Shown here one piece after another: positions 1 through 8,700 of a stretch of DNA of 64,000 nucleotides; position 1 is the stretch's first letter; every line of letters starts with the position of its first letter. The DNA comes from Chitinophaga chungangae (GTDB lineage Bacteria > Bacteroidota > Bacteroidia > Chitinophagales > Chitinophagaceae). The DNA lies in NCBI RefSeq assembly GCF_017742215.1, contig NZ_JAGHKP010000001.1:868001-932000 (forward strand), given 5' to 3'. Under the pieces are notes generated by a model. The model was given only the letters and a program-made list of their open reading frames with translations. It did not search any database and had not been told where the DNA came from. The position numbers were made by a program, and so were the translations under genes.

Positions 1-288
1 ATACCCGGTAAATATGCGTACACCGGCACCGTGCCCGACGAAAACTCCGGCTTCAATGTGCAGAACGCCGCTTACGTACGCCTGAAAAGCGCGGAGATCG
101 GTTATTCGCTGCCGGAATCGCTCATGAAAAGGATCGGTCTTGGCGGCGTACGCGCATACGTAAACGGCTACAACCTGATCACGATCACCGACATCAAGTA
201 TGTGGACCCCGAGCACCCGGCTACTTTGTACAGCTACCTGTATCCGCTCAACAGGACATTTTCCGTAGGCCTGAACGTTAAATTTTAA
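1..288 (+). CDS. SusC/RagA-type TonB-linked outer membrane protein, C-terminal fragment
   Basis: The reading frame is open from the first base and ends with TAA at 286-288, so only the last 95 residues or so are in the window. They resemble the last beta-strands of SusC-type barrels: a segment of the type 'NAAYVRLKSAEIGYSLP', then 'VRAYVNGYNLITITDIKYVDPE' and a final strand ending in V-K-F, the aromatic end typical of outer membrane proteins. A SusD gene starts 4 bases after the stop, which is the canonical susC-susD order. The rest of the gene, including signal peptide, carboxypeptidase-like domain and plug, lies to the left. Confidence 0.9.
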   Translation: MPGKYAYTGTVPDENSGFNVQNAAYVRLKSAEIGYSLPESLMKRIGLGGVRAYVNGYNLITITDIKYVDPEHPATLYSYLYPLNRTFSVGLNVKF

Positions 289-292
289 TGTT

Positions 293-2200
293 ATGAAACT
301 CAAGATATTCCTGCTTTCCATCATCCTGATCACCAGCCACGCCGCGTGTACCGACCTGGACATTCCGCCCATGAACGTGATACAGGACAAAGACGTGTTT
401 AATACCGAAGGCGGCGTGCGGATCTATATGGCGCGTTGTTACAGCGAGCTGGCGATGGAAGATTTCCGTTATTCGCCCACCCGCGGCACCAACCATTTCT
501 GGATCATCAATCCGCAGCCGGCCAATACCGGCGAGGCTTTGAGCCGCGACCTGAACGGCGCCACCGCCGAGCAGTTCAACTTCTGGGAACGGGCATACCC
601 GCTGATCCGCGAAGCGAATTATTTCCTGCAAACGATGCCTGCTTACGCTAAAAATTTCCCGGAAGCGGATGTGAACCATTGGCTGGGAGAGGCACATTTT
701 ATCCGGGCGTTCACTTACATGGCGCTTGTGAAACGCTACGGCGGCGTGCCCATCGTGAAAGAAGTGCTGAACTACCCGGAAGAAAGCATCGACGAACTGA
801 AGGTTCCGCGCTCGTCTGAACAAGCAGTGTATGATTTTATCGCCGAAGACCTGGATTTCGCGTACAGCAACATGAAAGAATCCAGCGAGCGCGGCCGCGC
901 GAACAAATACACCGCGGCGGCGTTTAAGTCCCGCGCCATGCTGTACGCCGGTTCCATCGCCAAATACAACCAGATCCAATTGTTCGACGGTTCGCAAAAC
1001 CGCCTCTGCGGTATACCCGTGGCGAAAGCGAACGAATATTTCAAAGCCGCCTACGATGCGGCGGGCCTGCTGGACGGCAAATACAGCCTGTACAAAAAGA
1101 CCTGGGCGGCCGGGGACAAACAGGCGCAGATGGACAATTACATCAACCTGTTTTTTGATGAAAGCAGCCCGGAAAACATTTTGGTGAAGGATTACAAATA
1201 CCCGGAAACCGTTCACGGATACGATGCATACAACGTTCCGCGCCAGCTGATGGGCGGCAACGGGTATTCCGCAGAAGTGAACCCCACGCTTAATTTCGTG
1301 GAGCTGTTCGATGGCATTCCGAAAAATGCGGACGGCACGATCAAAACGCTGGACGATGCGGGGAAATACATCCTGTACACCAATACGCTCGACCTCTTTG
1401 CGGATGCGGAACCGCGGCTGCGCGCCACGGTGATCGTTCCGGGAGATATATTCAAGAATGAAAGCATCGAGATCTACCGCGGCATTTATACCGGCCCTGT
1501 TACGGGCGGGATCAGCCGCCTGCTGCCGGAAGGCTCCACTGCGCCGTATCCCGCGGCGAATATCGTATCTTCTCCCAATGCGCAGCAAACGCCGTACACC
1601 TTGCCGGACAACACGAAAAAGAACCCTGCGGGCCGCAGCGGCGTGTTCACTGCAGACGGCACCTGCGCTGTGTCGGGTTTTTCCGTGAGGAAATACCTTG
1701 ACCCGGAAAGGCCCACCGCCGAAGTGCTCGAAAACCGTTCAGACCAGACCTGGATCGAAATGCGGTATGCGGAAGTGATGCTGAACCGCGCGGAAGCGGC
1801 GTACGAGCTGTATGCGGCCGGGCAGGCCGGTAATTACCTGCAGGACGCGTTTACGTTGATCAACCAGGTCCGCGAGCGGGCGGGCGCCAACCTGCTGGCT
1901 TCCGCGGCGGCGCTGAACAACATCAATATCGTTCGGAATGAAAGGAGGAAGGAGCTGGCGTTTGAAAACAAAGTCTGGTGGGACCTTAAAAGATGGCGCA
2001 TTCTTGACAGGGAACAGAACGGTACGGTGTACCGCACCCTGATGCCCTTTTTCGCGGCCAACGCCAACAAATATTTTTTCGATGCGCGGCCGGACGAACG
2101 CAATTCCCGCTACACTTTCGATAACCGCTGGTATTACCAGGAAATTCCCGGCTCGGAAATTTCCAAAAGCCAGAACCTGATCCAGAACCCGGGTTATTAA
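293..2200 (+). CDS. SusD/RagB family nutrient-binding outer membrane lipoprotein
   Basis: 635 residues. A lipoprotein signal peptide ends in the lipobox H-A-A-C (Cys at about 19), so the mature protein should be anchored in the outer membrane and act as the lid of the SusC partner encoded just upstream. Family features: the N-terminal 'FNTEGGVRIYMARCYSEL' type helix, TPR-like helices such as 'GEAHFIRAFTYMALVKRYGGVPIV' near 125-150, and the C-terminal 'WIEMRYAEVMLNRAEAAYE' and 'ERRKELAFENKVWWDLKRW' segments. It is longer than many SusDs (usually 500-600). The substrate cannot be read from the sequence. It is followed 16 bases later by a DUF3823 gene, so it is probably in one operon. Confidence 0.93.
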   Translation: MKLKIFLLSIILITSHAACTDLDIPPMNVIQDKDVFNTEGGVRIYMARCYSELAMEDFRYSPTRGTNHFWIINPQPANTGEALSRDLNGATAEQFNFWERAYPLIREANYFLQTMPAYAKNFPEADVNHWLGEAHFIRAFTYMALVKRYGGVPIVKEVLNYPEESIDELKVPRSSEQAVYDFIAEDLDFAYSNMKESSERGRANKYTAAAFKSRAMLYAGSIAKYNQIQLFDGSQNRLCGIPVAKANEYFKAAYDAAGLLDGKYSLYKKTWAAGDKQAQMDNYINLFFDESSPENILVKDYKYPETVHGYDAYNVPRQLMGGNGYSAEVNPTLNFVELFDGIPKNADGTIKTLDDAGKYILYTNTLDLFADAEPRLRATVIVPGDIFKNESIEIYRGIYTGPVTGGISRLLPEGSTAPYPAANIVSSPNAQQTPYTLPDNTKKNPAGRSGVFTADGTCAVSGFSVRKYLDPERPTAEVLENRSDQTWIEMRYAEVMLNRAEAAYELYAAGQAGNYLQDAFTLINQVRERAGANLLASAAALNNINIVRNERRKELAFENKVWWDLKRWRILDREQNGTVYRTLMPFFAANANKYFFDARPDERNSRYTFDNRWYYQEIPGSEISKSQNLIQNPGY

Positions 2201-2216
2201 CGTAAAAAGAAAAATC

Positions 2217-2978
2217 ATGAAAAAGCTGATCTATCATATTGCGCTGTTTGTTTGTATCTTATTGACAGGCGCCTGCAACAAGGAATTCGACGATTACCCG
2301 GAGCCCGCTGAAACGCTCGCCGGCAACATCAAAGACGCTAATTCCAAAAACAACCTGCAATCCGAGGCAGGAGACAGGGGCATGCGGCTGGTGCTGGAAG
2401 AACTGAGCTGGAGCGCCACGCCCACGCCGTATTATTTTTTCGCGATGCAGGACGGATCGTTCCGCAACACGAAGATCTTCAAAGGCAAATACCGCATTTC
2501 CGTGGAAGGCCCCTTCGTGCCGCTGCTGCAATACGACGGCTCCGGCGCCATAACGGTGGACAATCGCAAGACCATGGACGTAGCGGGCAACACCAACGTG
2601 GATTTCGAAGTGGAGCCCTTCCTGAACGTGGAATGGATTGGAGAACCGGTGTACAACAGCACAGACCAGACCGTTTCCGTGCAGGTGCGTTTTACGCGCG
2701 GCACTGCCAACACCGCGTTTCACGCAAATGTAACGGACGTGTTCCTGTTCGTAAGCCCGAACACTTATGTGGGCAACAACAACTACGACAACAAATATTC
2801 CGTGCAGGTGAACTACGGCGGCACATCCGGCAACGACCAGCTGGGGCAGACCGTTACGCTTACCACGAAAGACAAGCTGCCTGCTTCGCGTAAATTTTTC
2901 CTCCGCGTTGGCGCGCGCATCGATTACGGTTTGAAATACTACAACTATACCACCGTTAAAACCATAGACATACCATGA
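2217..2978 (+). CDS. DUF3823 family lipoprotein of a Sus-type locus
   Basis: 253 residues. The signal peptide ends in L-T-G-A-C (lipobox, Cys about 20), so this is a lipoprotein, probably surface exposed. The body fits the DUF3823 family: an N-terminal 'ETLAGNIKDA' segment, 'GMRLVLEELSWSATPTPYYF' near 55-75 and 'FKGKYRISVEGPFVPL' near 90-105, predicted as two beta-sandwich domains. DUF3823 proteins are regularly encoded directly after susD and are thought to be accessory glycan-binding proteins like SusE/SusF; that role is inference. The stop codon overlaps the next start (ATGA, 2975-2978), which implies translational coupling. Confidence 0.88.
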   Translation: MKKLIYHIALFVCILLTGACNKEFDDYPEPAETLAGNIKDANSKNNLQSEAGDRGMRLVLEELSWSATPTPYYFFAMQDGSFRNTKIFKGKYRISVEGPFVPLLQYDGSGAITVDNRKTMDVAGNTNVDFEVEPFLNVEWIGEPVYNSTDQTVSVQVRFTRGTANTAFHANVTDVFLFVSPNTYVGNNNYDNKYSVQVNYGGTSGNDQLGQTVTLTTKDKLPASRKFFLRVGARIDYGLKYYNYTTVKTIDIP

Positions 2979-5122
2979 TTAAAACGTCATTCACGATTGT
3001 TTGCAGCCTGAGCTTCGTCCTTGCATCGGCGCAGCAGAAAACGGCCTTCCAGACCAGCAGTGCGTGGACCCCTGAGATCGATGTGCGCTCGGATATCGCC
3101 ATCGTTTACGGCGCCAACGACCGCCGCAATATGACGTTCGAAGAACGGGTGCGGTCGTGGCGCGAGCGCGGCTACCAGACGCACTTCATGACCGGCATCG
3201 CCTGGGGCTCGTACGAGGAATATTTTACCGGGAAATGGGATGGCAAGAACCATTTCGGTATCGGCCAGGTGGAGCAGGACGGCGATACCATCTGGCATGG
3301 CCGCAACGTGCCCTATGTGGTGCCCGAAAGCACTTTTATCCGTTACATGAAAGAAGGCGTGGTGAAAAAGGTGATAGACGCGGGCATCAGCCACATTCAC
3401 CTGGAAGAGCCGGAATTCTGGGCCCGTGCGGGTTACAGCGAAGCGTTCAAAAAGGAATGGCAGGTTTATTACGGTTTCCCCTGGCGGCCGCAGCATGAAT
3501 CGCCGGAGAATACGTATTTGTCCAGCAAATTAAAGTATTATCTTTATTTCAACGCCATTAAAGAAGTGTCTGAATACGCCAAAGCCTACGGCAAACAAAA
3601 GGGCATGGACGTAAAAGTGTACATTCCCACGCATTCGCTCGTGAATTATTCTTCGTGGCGCATCGTAAGCCCTGAAGCCAGTCTTGCATCGCTGCCGAGC
3701 ATAGACGGGTATATCGCGCAGGTATGGACGGGCACTTCCCGCGAACCGACATTTTACAACGGCCTGCGGAAAGAGCGGGTGTTCGAAAACGCCTTCCTCG
3801 AATACGGTTCCATGATCTCCATGACGGCGCCCACCAACCGGAAAATTTTCCTGCTCACCGACCCCATCGAAGACTGGCCGCGCGACTGGGGCGATTACAA
3901 ACGCAACTACGAAGCCACTTTCACGGCCAAGCTGCTATACCCAATGGTGGCGGATTACGAAGTAATGCCCTGGCCGGAGCGGATCTATACACGGCCGTAC
4001 AAACTGCCGGACAGCGATTCCAGCATCCTGATCCCGAAATATTATTCCACGCAGATGCAGATCATGGTGAACGCGCTGAACAGCATGCCCGTGTCTGAGA
4101 ACAAGGTATCCGGCGTGCACGGCATCGGCGTGCTGATGGGCAACTCCATGATGTTCCAGCGCTTCCCCACGCACCAGGGTTTTGAAGACCCGCAGTTCTC
4201 CAACTTTTACGGGCAAACGCTGCCGCTGCTGAAACTCGGCGTTCCGGTGGAAACGGTGCATATGGAGAACCTGCCTTTTGAGAACACGCTGAAAAATATC
4301 AAAGTGCTGGTGATGAGTTATTCCAACATGAAACCCATGAGCCCGGAAGTGCACGAGCACCTGGCGGCCTGGGTGAAAAAAGGCGGCGTGCTGATCTACT
4401 GCGGTGCAGACGATGATCCGTACCAGTCCGTGCGGGAATGGTGGAATACAAAAGGCAATACGTTCAAATCCCCGTCTGAGCACCTGTTCCGTTTGCTGGG
4501 CGTAAATGCGGCGCAGCCTGAAGCCCGTGTTGGGAAAGGTTTTGTATACATCGTGCGGCAGCATCCGAAAGAATTTGTGATGAATGCCGGCGGGGAAAAA
4601 GGATTTGTGGCGCTGGTAAAAAAGGCGTTCGAGGAAAATGCGAAGGCCGGGAAACTCTCTTTCAGCAATACTTTGCACGTATCGAGAGGTATGTACGATG
4701 TGGTAGCGGTGATGGACGAAAGCACGGGCGCGGAGCCGTTCGTGGTAAAAGGCCCGGTGATCGATCTGTTTGATCCCAAACTGCCGGTGCTGGAGAGCAA
4801 ATCCGTGACACCCGGCACGCAGGCGCTGCTGCTGAATGTGGGCCGCGTGGAGCATCCTGAAAGACCGCAGGTATTGGCCGCCGCTTGCCGTGTATACGAC
4901 GAGGAGCGTAAAACGGGCTCTTATCATTTCACGGCGAAAAGCCCCGCGAAAACGATCAACGTCATGCGCATCCTGCTGCCCGCAGCGCCGAAAGAGACCA
5001 CCGTTACCGCTGCGGATGGATCGAAGCTGGAAGCGCCCGCTTCCTGGGACGCGGGGTCAAAAACGCTTTTGTTGCAGTTTGATAACAGTCCGGAGGGGGT
5101 AAAAGTGGCGATCGGGTGGTGA
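2975..5122 (+). CDS. Secreted glycosidase-like protein with TIM-barrel-like and amidotransferase-like domains
   Basis: 715 residues. A signal peptide ends near A-S-A (residues 1-19), so the product is probably periplasmic. The N-terminal half looks like a glycoside-hydrolase barrel: an acidic segment 'HIHLEEPEFWARAGYS' near 130-145 holds candidate catalytic Glu residues, and many Trp and Tyr residues follow. Around 440-500, 'VLVMSYSNMKPMSPEVHEHLAAWVKKGGVLIYCG' resembles the amidotransferase-like trimerisation domain of GH42-type beta-galactosidases. The C-terminal 150 residues look beta-rich. It overlaps the DUF3823 gene by 4 bases and is the only enzyme visible in this locus. I do not recognise a specific GH family, so the substrate is open. 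Confidence 0.72.
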   Translation: MIKTSFTIVCSLSFVLASAQQKTAFQTSSAWTPEIDVRSDIAIVYGANDRRNMTFEERVRSWRERGYQTHFMTGIAWGSYEEYFTGKWDGKNHFGIGQVEQDGDTIWHGRNVPYVVPESTFIRYMKEGVVKKVIDAGISHIHLEEPEFWARAGYSEAFKKEWQVYYGFPWRPQHESPENTYLSSKLKYYLYFNAIKEVSEYAKAYGKQKGMDVKVYIPTHSLVNYSSWRIVSPEASLASLPSIDGYIAQVWTGTSREPTFYNGLRKERVFENAFLEYGSMISMTAPTNRKIFLLTDPIEDWPRDWGDYKRNYEATFTAKLLYPMVADYEVMPWPERIYTRPYKLPDSDSSILIPKYYSTQMQIMVNALNSMPVSENKVSGVHGIGVLMGNSMMFQRFPTHQGFEDPQFSNFYGQTLPLLKLGVPVETVHMENLPFENTLKNIKVLVMSYSNMKPMSPEVHEHLAAWVKKGGVLIYCGADDDPYQSVREWWNTKGNTFKSPSEHLFRLLGVNAAQPEARVGKGFVYIVRQHPKEFVMNAGGEKGFVALVKKAFEENAKAGKLSFSNTLHVSRGMYDVVAVMDESTGAEPFVVKGPVIDLFDPKLPVLESKSVTPGTQALLLNVGRVEHPERPQVLAAACRVYDEERKTGSYHFTAKSPAKTINVMRILLPAAPKETTVTAADGSKLEAPASWDAGSKTLLLQFDNSPEGVKVAIGW

Positions 5123-5189
5123 GACGAAATGGCAGAAATTACCCCAAAAGATTTCGCAAATAGCCGCCGTATTTGATATGCCTATTATC

Positions 5190-5197
5190 TATCTTTG
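5190..5197 (+). promoter_or_regulatory. Bacteroidota -7 promoter element (TATCTTTG)
   Basis: The octamer matches TAnnTTTG exactly, about 72 bases before the VOC gene start. A good -33 TTTG is missing: the nearest one, at 5172-5175, is only 14 bases away. Confidence 0.45.
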
Positions 5198-5268
5198 ATT
5201 TAACAACGCGGGACAAATCAACGCATCAAAAAAAGCGGAAGCTATTTCATCAAAAAAAATTTCAGTGT

Positions 5269-5655
5269 ATGAATACAAAAAGAATATGGGCCAATTTCGG
5301 CGTCCAGGACCTGGAGCGAACTACTACATTCTATAAACGGATCGGGTTTAAACAGAACGGGGCGTCGGACCAGTTGACCAGCTTCTTTTTCGGAGAGAAG
5401 GACTTTATCATTCATTTTTTTTTGAAAGACGTACTTGAGCCCAACATAAAAGGAACGATAATCAATGCGAAAGCCGGGAATGAGATCGTCTTCACCCTTT
5501 CCGCCGATACCAGGGAAGAGGTGGACAATTGGGAAAAGGAAGTGCGGGAAGCCGGGGGAACGATCGTTTCCAAACCGGAAGCGTTTGGAGAAGGCTATTA
5601 CGGTTTTGTGTTTACCGATCCTGATGGTCACAAGTTCAATGTATTTCAAATGTAG
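5269..5655 (+). CDS. VOC (glyoxalase/bleomycin-resistance fold) family protein
   Basis: 128 residues from ATG 5269. This start is chosen because the family fold begins right there with 'IWANFGVQDLERTTTFYKRIGF'; an upstream TTG would only add a Lys-rich, unconserved extension. The beta-alpha-beta-beta-beta repeats of the vicinal oxygen chelate fold are visible, with 'FVFTDPDGHKFNVFQM' closing the C-terminal module, as in VOC proteins annotated as glyoxalase or bleomycin-resistance proteins. VOC proteins bind metal and act in dioxygenase, isomerase or resistance reactions; nothing here fixes the substrate. It is cytoplasmic, monocistronic and followed by a terminator. Confidence 0.87.
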   Translation: MNTKRIWANFGVQDLERTTTFYKRIGFKQNGASDQLTSFFFGEKDFIIHFFLKDVLEPNIKGTIINAKAGNEIVFTLSADTREEVDNWEKEVREAGGTIVSKPEAFGEGYYGFVFTDPDGHKFNVFQM

Positions 5656-5686
5656 ACATCATCAAAATTCATCAAACTATTATATG

Positions 5687-5710
5687 AAGGCGGCCATTGG
5701 CCGTCTTTTT
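5687..5710 (+). terminator. Rho-independent terminator after the VOC gene
   Basis: A 9-bp stem (AAGGCGGCC / GGCCGTCTT, one G-U pair) with a 3-base loop, running into a T-tract. It lies 32 bases after the VOC stop. Confidence 0.75.
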
Positions 5711-5787
5711 CATTGCTGTTAAACAACAGTAAGGTGGTACCGTTAACAATTTCTGTTTTCGCCCGTTTTTTTTGTTAAATTGAGGTA

Positions 5788-6243
5788 ATGAGTAACGTTA
5801 AACTCCATATCATTCTTGCCGACGACGACCACGACGATTGTTTTTTATTCGACGACGCGTTAAAGGAACTGGGTATCGGGTTTGAGCTGATGCTGGTGCA
5901 TGACGGGGACCACCTCATGTCGCATCTTTCCGGTAGCCCGCAGCTGCCCGATATTTTATTCCTCGATCTGAACATGCCGCGCAAGACGGGGTTTGAATGT
6001 TTGTCTGAAATAAAGACCAGCGATAAGCTGAAGGACGTTCCAGTGGTGATCTATTCCACCTCCATGGATGCGGACGCGGCCAATTTGCTTTACCATAAAG
6101 GCGCCAGCCTTTTTATACGAAAGCCCAACCAATTCTCACAGATAAAAGACGTGCTTCGGCAATCGCTTGCATTCGTTGAGCGGAACAAGATCGCACAGCC
6201 CCCGCGCGATAAGTTTATCGTGACAACGAGCTCCGGCATTTAA
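5788..6243 (+). CDS. Stand-alone response regulator (CheY-like receiver domain)
   Basis: 151 residues, made almost entirely of one receiver domain. The acidic pocket is visible as D-D-D near 12-14, the phosphoacceptor Asp60 in 'DILFLDLNMPRKTGFE', the Ser/Thr switch in 'VVIYSTS' near 86-92 and the conserved Lys in 'LFIRKPNQF' near 111. There is no DNA-binding output domain. Such single-domain regulators in Bacteroidota are usually partners of hybrid or cytoplasmic histidine kinases; no kinase is encoded nearby, so the partner is unknown. The gene stands alone between two terminators. Confidence 0.93.
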   Translation: MSNVKLHIILADDDHDDCFLFDDALKELGIGFELMLVHDGDHLMSHLSGSPQLPDILFLDLNMPRKTGFECLSEIKTSDKLKDVPVVIYSTSMDADAANLLYHKGASLFIRKPNQFSQIKDVLRQSLAFVERNKIAQPPRDKFIVTTSSGI

Positions 6244-6305
6244 CGAAATATCAGAAAGTAATTTCTACGGGAAGAGAAGCTTTAAACATCCCGGCGTAAC
6301 CCGCA

Positions 6306-6334
6306 ATAAAAAAACGGGCCCCGAAAGACCCGTG
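6306..6334 (-). terminator. Probable bidirectional terminator between convergent genes
   Basis: ACGGG/CCCGT stem around a GC-rich loop. Read on the minus strand it is followed by eight T residues, so it mainly serves the minus-strand locus II operon; it may also stop the response-regulator transcript. Confidence 0.55.
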
Positions 6335-6363
6335 TTTCATCGTAGGAAAAAATGCCGTTGCTG

Positions 6364-7287
6364 TTACGGCGTATGGATAGTTACATCGGCGGAAACAAAA
6401 AAGTGATCACTGGGATACCGTCCCTCCATCTTGTTTTTGATCACACTAGCCGCCAGCGCCGTTACCGGGCCTTTGCTGAAAATAAAATCGATCCTTCCGT
6501 CTGGTTTGCCTTTCGTATACTGCTCCCCTTCAAAAGCATGCGCCGTAAAACTCACAGGTTTGCTGCCGTGAACTGCGGAATAAGTATCCGCCCAGCCGCC
6601 GGTTTTCACCGGCTCAAAAACGTCGCTCGTTGCTTTCGAATTAAAATCGCCGGTCAGTATCTGCGGAAAATCGCTTTGATATTGCGCGCTTTCTTCCACG
6701 ATCATTTTTGCCTGCTGCCGTTTCGCTTCGGCGGACACGTGATCGAGATGTAAATTGATCACCCGCAGTTCCTGCCCGGTTTTTCTTTCACGCAGCCGCA
6801 CCCAGTTCGCATGCCTGGCACGCGCGGTGCCCCAGGACATGCTGCCGGCGACCAGCGGTGTTTCAGACAGCCAGTATATGCCGCCGCCGGTGAGCTCGTA
6901 ACGTTCCTCCGAAAAAAGGATCGGGTTTTTCGCGATGCCGTGATACCCTTCGGTATGTGCGTCCATCTCGGGGCCGTCGTAACCAAAAAGACCGTGTTTG
7001 GGAAATGCCTTGCGGATGTCTTCCGCCTGCACTTTCAACACTTCCTGGAACCCGACGATGTCCGGCCGCTGGTTTTTGATGATCTTCAGGCAAATGTCTT
7101 TCCGTTGCGGCCATCCCCGGCCGTTGGCTTCGTCTTCCGGCAGCGCCACGCGGATGTTGCAGGTGAGCACGCGGTGGAAAGCCGCCGCCGGTTTGCTTGC
7201 GGCGGCGGACCATTGGGGAAGGAGAGACGCGAGTGACGCGGCGCCCAGGTTGCCCAGGAAGCGCCGCCTGGATTGTGTATGGCTCAT
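6364..7287 (-). CDS. Exported endonuclease/exonuclease/phosphatase family hydrolase
   Basis: 307 residues with a Tat-like signal (S-R-R-R-F-L-G near 6-12, then a short hydrophobic stretch), so probably exported folded. EEP-fold residues are in place: Asn44 in 'TCNIRV', Glu82 in 'GFQEV', His180 and Asp182 in 'NLHLDH', Asp214 and Asn216 in 'TGDFNS', Asp267 in 'RIDFIF', and Asp294-His295 in 'SDHF'. The family cleaves phosphodiester or phosphomonoester bonds (DNase I, inositol phosphatases, sphingomyelinases) in a metal-dependent way; the substrate here is unknown. It is the last gene of the locus II operon, 15 bases after the FAD oxidoreductase, and is the second phosphoesterase of that operon. 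Confidence 0.9.
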   Translation of the reverse strand: MSHTQSRRRFLGNLGAASLASLLPQWSAAASKPAAAFHRVLTCNIRVALPEDEANGRGWPQRKDICLKIIKNQRPDIVGFQEVLKVQAEDIRKAFPKHGLFGYDGPEMDAHTEGYHGIAKNPILFSEERYELTGGGIYWLSETPLVAGSMSWGTARARHANWVRLRERKTGQELRVINLHLDHVSAEAKRQQAKMIVEESAQYQSDFPQILTGDFNSKATSDVFEPVKTGGWADTYSAVHGSKPVSFTAHAFEGEQYTKGKPDGRIDFIFSKGPVTALAASVIKNKMEGRYPSDHFFVSADVTIHTP

Positions 7288-7302
7288 GCGTTGTGTTTGA
7301 TG

Positions 7303-8700
7303 TTAATTGTTCGCTTTTTCGGTTACCGGCGTGCGGAGGTAGGCGCCTTTGGCGATCAGCTCCCGCTGGAGCTTGCGCACGTCCACATCAGCGGGCTGCA
7401 CGCCGTCTGCGAGCGCCATTTTCGCCGCGCGGCCGGCCGCTTCGCCCATCGCCATGCAGGGCGCCATTACGCGGATGGCAGACATGGCTTCGTGTGTCGT
7501 GGAAATGCAACGGCCCGCCACGATCAGGTTTTTGACCTTTTTCGGGATGAGCGAACCGTAGGGAACGTCGTAACAATCGCCGCACCATTCCAGCGTGCAG
7601 CCGCCGCCTTGCGGGTGGTGGATGTCCAGCGGGTAACTGGCCACGGCAATGGCGTCGTCGAAATGCGCGCAGCTCATGATGTCTTCACGCGTCATCGTGT
7701 ATTGCCCCTGTATGCGCCGCGTTTCGCGGATGCCCAGGAACGGCGCGGTTTTCAGGAAGTAAGCGTTCTCAAATCCAGGCACGTATTCCACCAGGTATTG
7801 CTGGATGTCGTAGATCTGCCTGCGGCCTTCGATCTCGCCGTAGGTAAGACTGTCGGGATCGGTGCCGTTCACGCCGCTCACGCGCGTCATGTTCACCCAC
7901 ACTTCGCCTTTACGCAAACCGGTGATGAGAATGGTGCGCTCGGTGGTGAGCGTCAGGCCCGCGTCCTGCGCTTTTTTGATGAGGTTGCGCATGCCTACGA
8001 GCACGAACTGGTTGTTCTGCCCGAAATATTCGGCGGGAATGAAATCGGTGAGGTAGGTCCTCGGTTCTTCCGCGATGCTGAGGCGCAGTTTTTCGGTGTC
8101 TACGCCACCGAGGCAGAACATGAGGGTGGGCGGCTGCACGCCTTGCTGTTCGTTGCCATAATCGCAGGGGACGCCGCTTTTAAAGGCCACGTCCGCGTCG
8201 CCGCTGCAGTCGATGATCACTTTGGCGAGAATGGCCTCGCGGCCGGCTTTGCTTTCCACGATCACGCCTTTCAATTCGTCGCCTTCCATTACCACGCCGG
8301 CGCAGAATGTGTAGAACTGTACTTCCACGCCGCTTTCCACGAGCATCTCCAGCGCCACGGTCTTCACGCTTTCCGGCTCCACGAGCGTGAGGCTCATGTG
8401 CAGCGGGCAGGGGCGGTGCTCGCTGGCCGCGTTGCGCGCTTTTAAGCGGTCGATCAGTTTTTGGGGAAGACCTTTGATGATCTGGTTGCCTTTCTGGCCG
8501 AGAAAGCCCAGTATCGGCAAACCGATCGTCATGTTGCCGCCCACGAAGCTCCGGCTTTCGATGAGCAGCACTTTGGCGCCGTCTTCCGCGGCCGCCTGCG
8601 CGGCAATGATGCCTGACGGCCCGCCGCCTACCACTAATACGTCTACGGTTTTTCTTACGGGAATAGACCTCGCTGGTTCTGAGATGACTTGATTGTTCAT
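7303..8700 (-). CDS. FAD-dependent oxidoreductase (FAD_oxidored, PF12831 type)
   Basis: 465 residues, no signal peptide, so cytoplasmic. The dinucleotide-binding motif V-V-G-G-G-P-S-G is at 23-30, followed by the ribose-binding Glu48 in 'LLIES'. A second conserved block 'IIDCSGDADVAFKSGVP' lies near 195-210, and the C-terminal FAD contact 'LIVAGRCISTTHEAMSAIRVM' near 405-425. This layout fits FAD_oxidored proteins, which in Bacteroidota often sit in carbohydrate or polyol loci and oxidise a small molecule after import. It overlaps the upstream permease by 4 bases (8697-8700), so transport and oxidation are probably coupled. The reaction is not known. Confidence 0.87.
   Translation of the reverse strand: MNNQVISEPARSIPVRKTVDVLVVGGGPSGIIAAQAAAEDGAKVLLIESRSFVGGNMTIGLPILGFLGQKGNQIIKGLPQKLIDRLKARNAASEHRPCPLHMSLTLVEPESVKTVALEMLVESGVEVQFYTFCAGVVMEGDELKGVIVESKAGREAILAKVIIDCSGDADVAFKSGVPCDYGNEQQGVQPPTLMFCLGGVDTEKLRLSIAEEPRTYLTDFIPAEYFGQNNQFVLVGMRNLIKKAQDAGLTLTTERTILITGLRKGEVWVNMTRVSGVNGTDPDSLTYGEIEGRRQIYDIQQYLVEYVPGFENAYFLKTAPFLGIRETRRIQGQYTMTREDIMSCAHFDDAIAVASYPLDIHHPQGGGCTLEWCGDCYDVPYGSLIPKKVKNLIVAGRCISTTHEAMSAIRVMAPCMAMGEAAGRAAKMALADGVQPADVDVRKLQRELIAKGAYLRTPVTEKANN

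Noticed and set aside
278..1588. Long minus-strand frame (436 codons) opposite the SusD gene
   Set aside because: Arg-, His- and Val-rich antisense shadow of a clearly recognised SusD; no family features.
5172..5175. TTTG as -33 element for the VOC promoter
   Set aside because: Only 14 bases from the -7 box; the usual distance is about 19-20.
7273..8445. Plus-strand frame of 390 codons opposite the FAD oxidoreductase
   Set aside because: His- and Ala-rich composition and no motif; the minus-strand gene is convincing.
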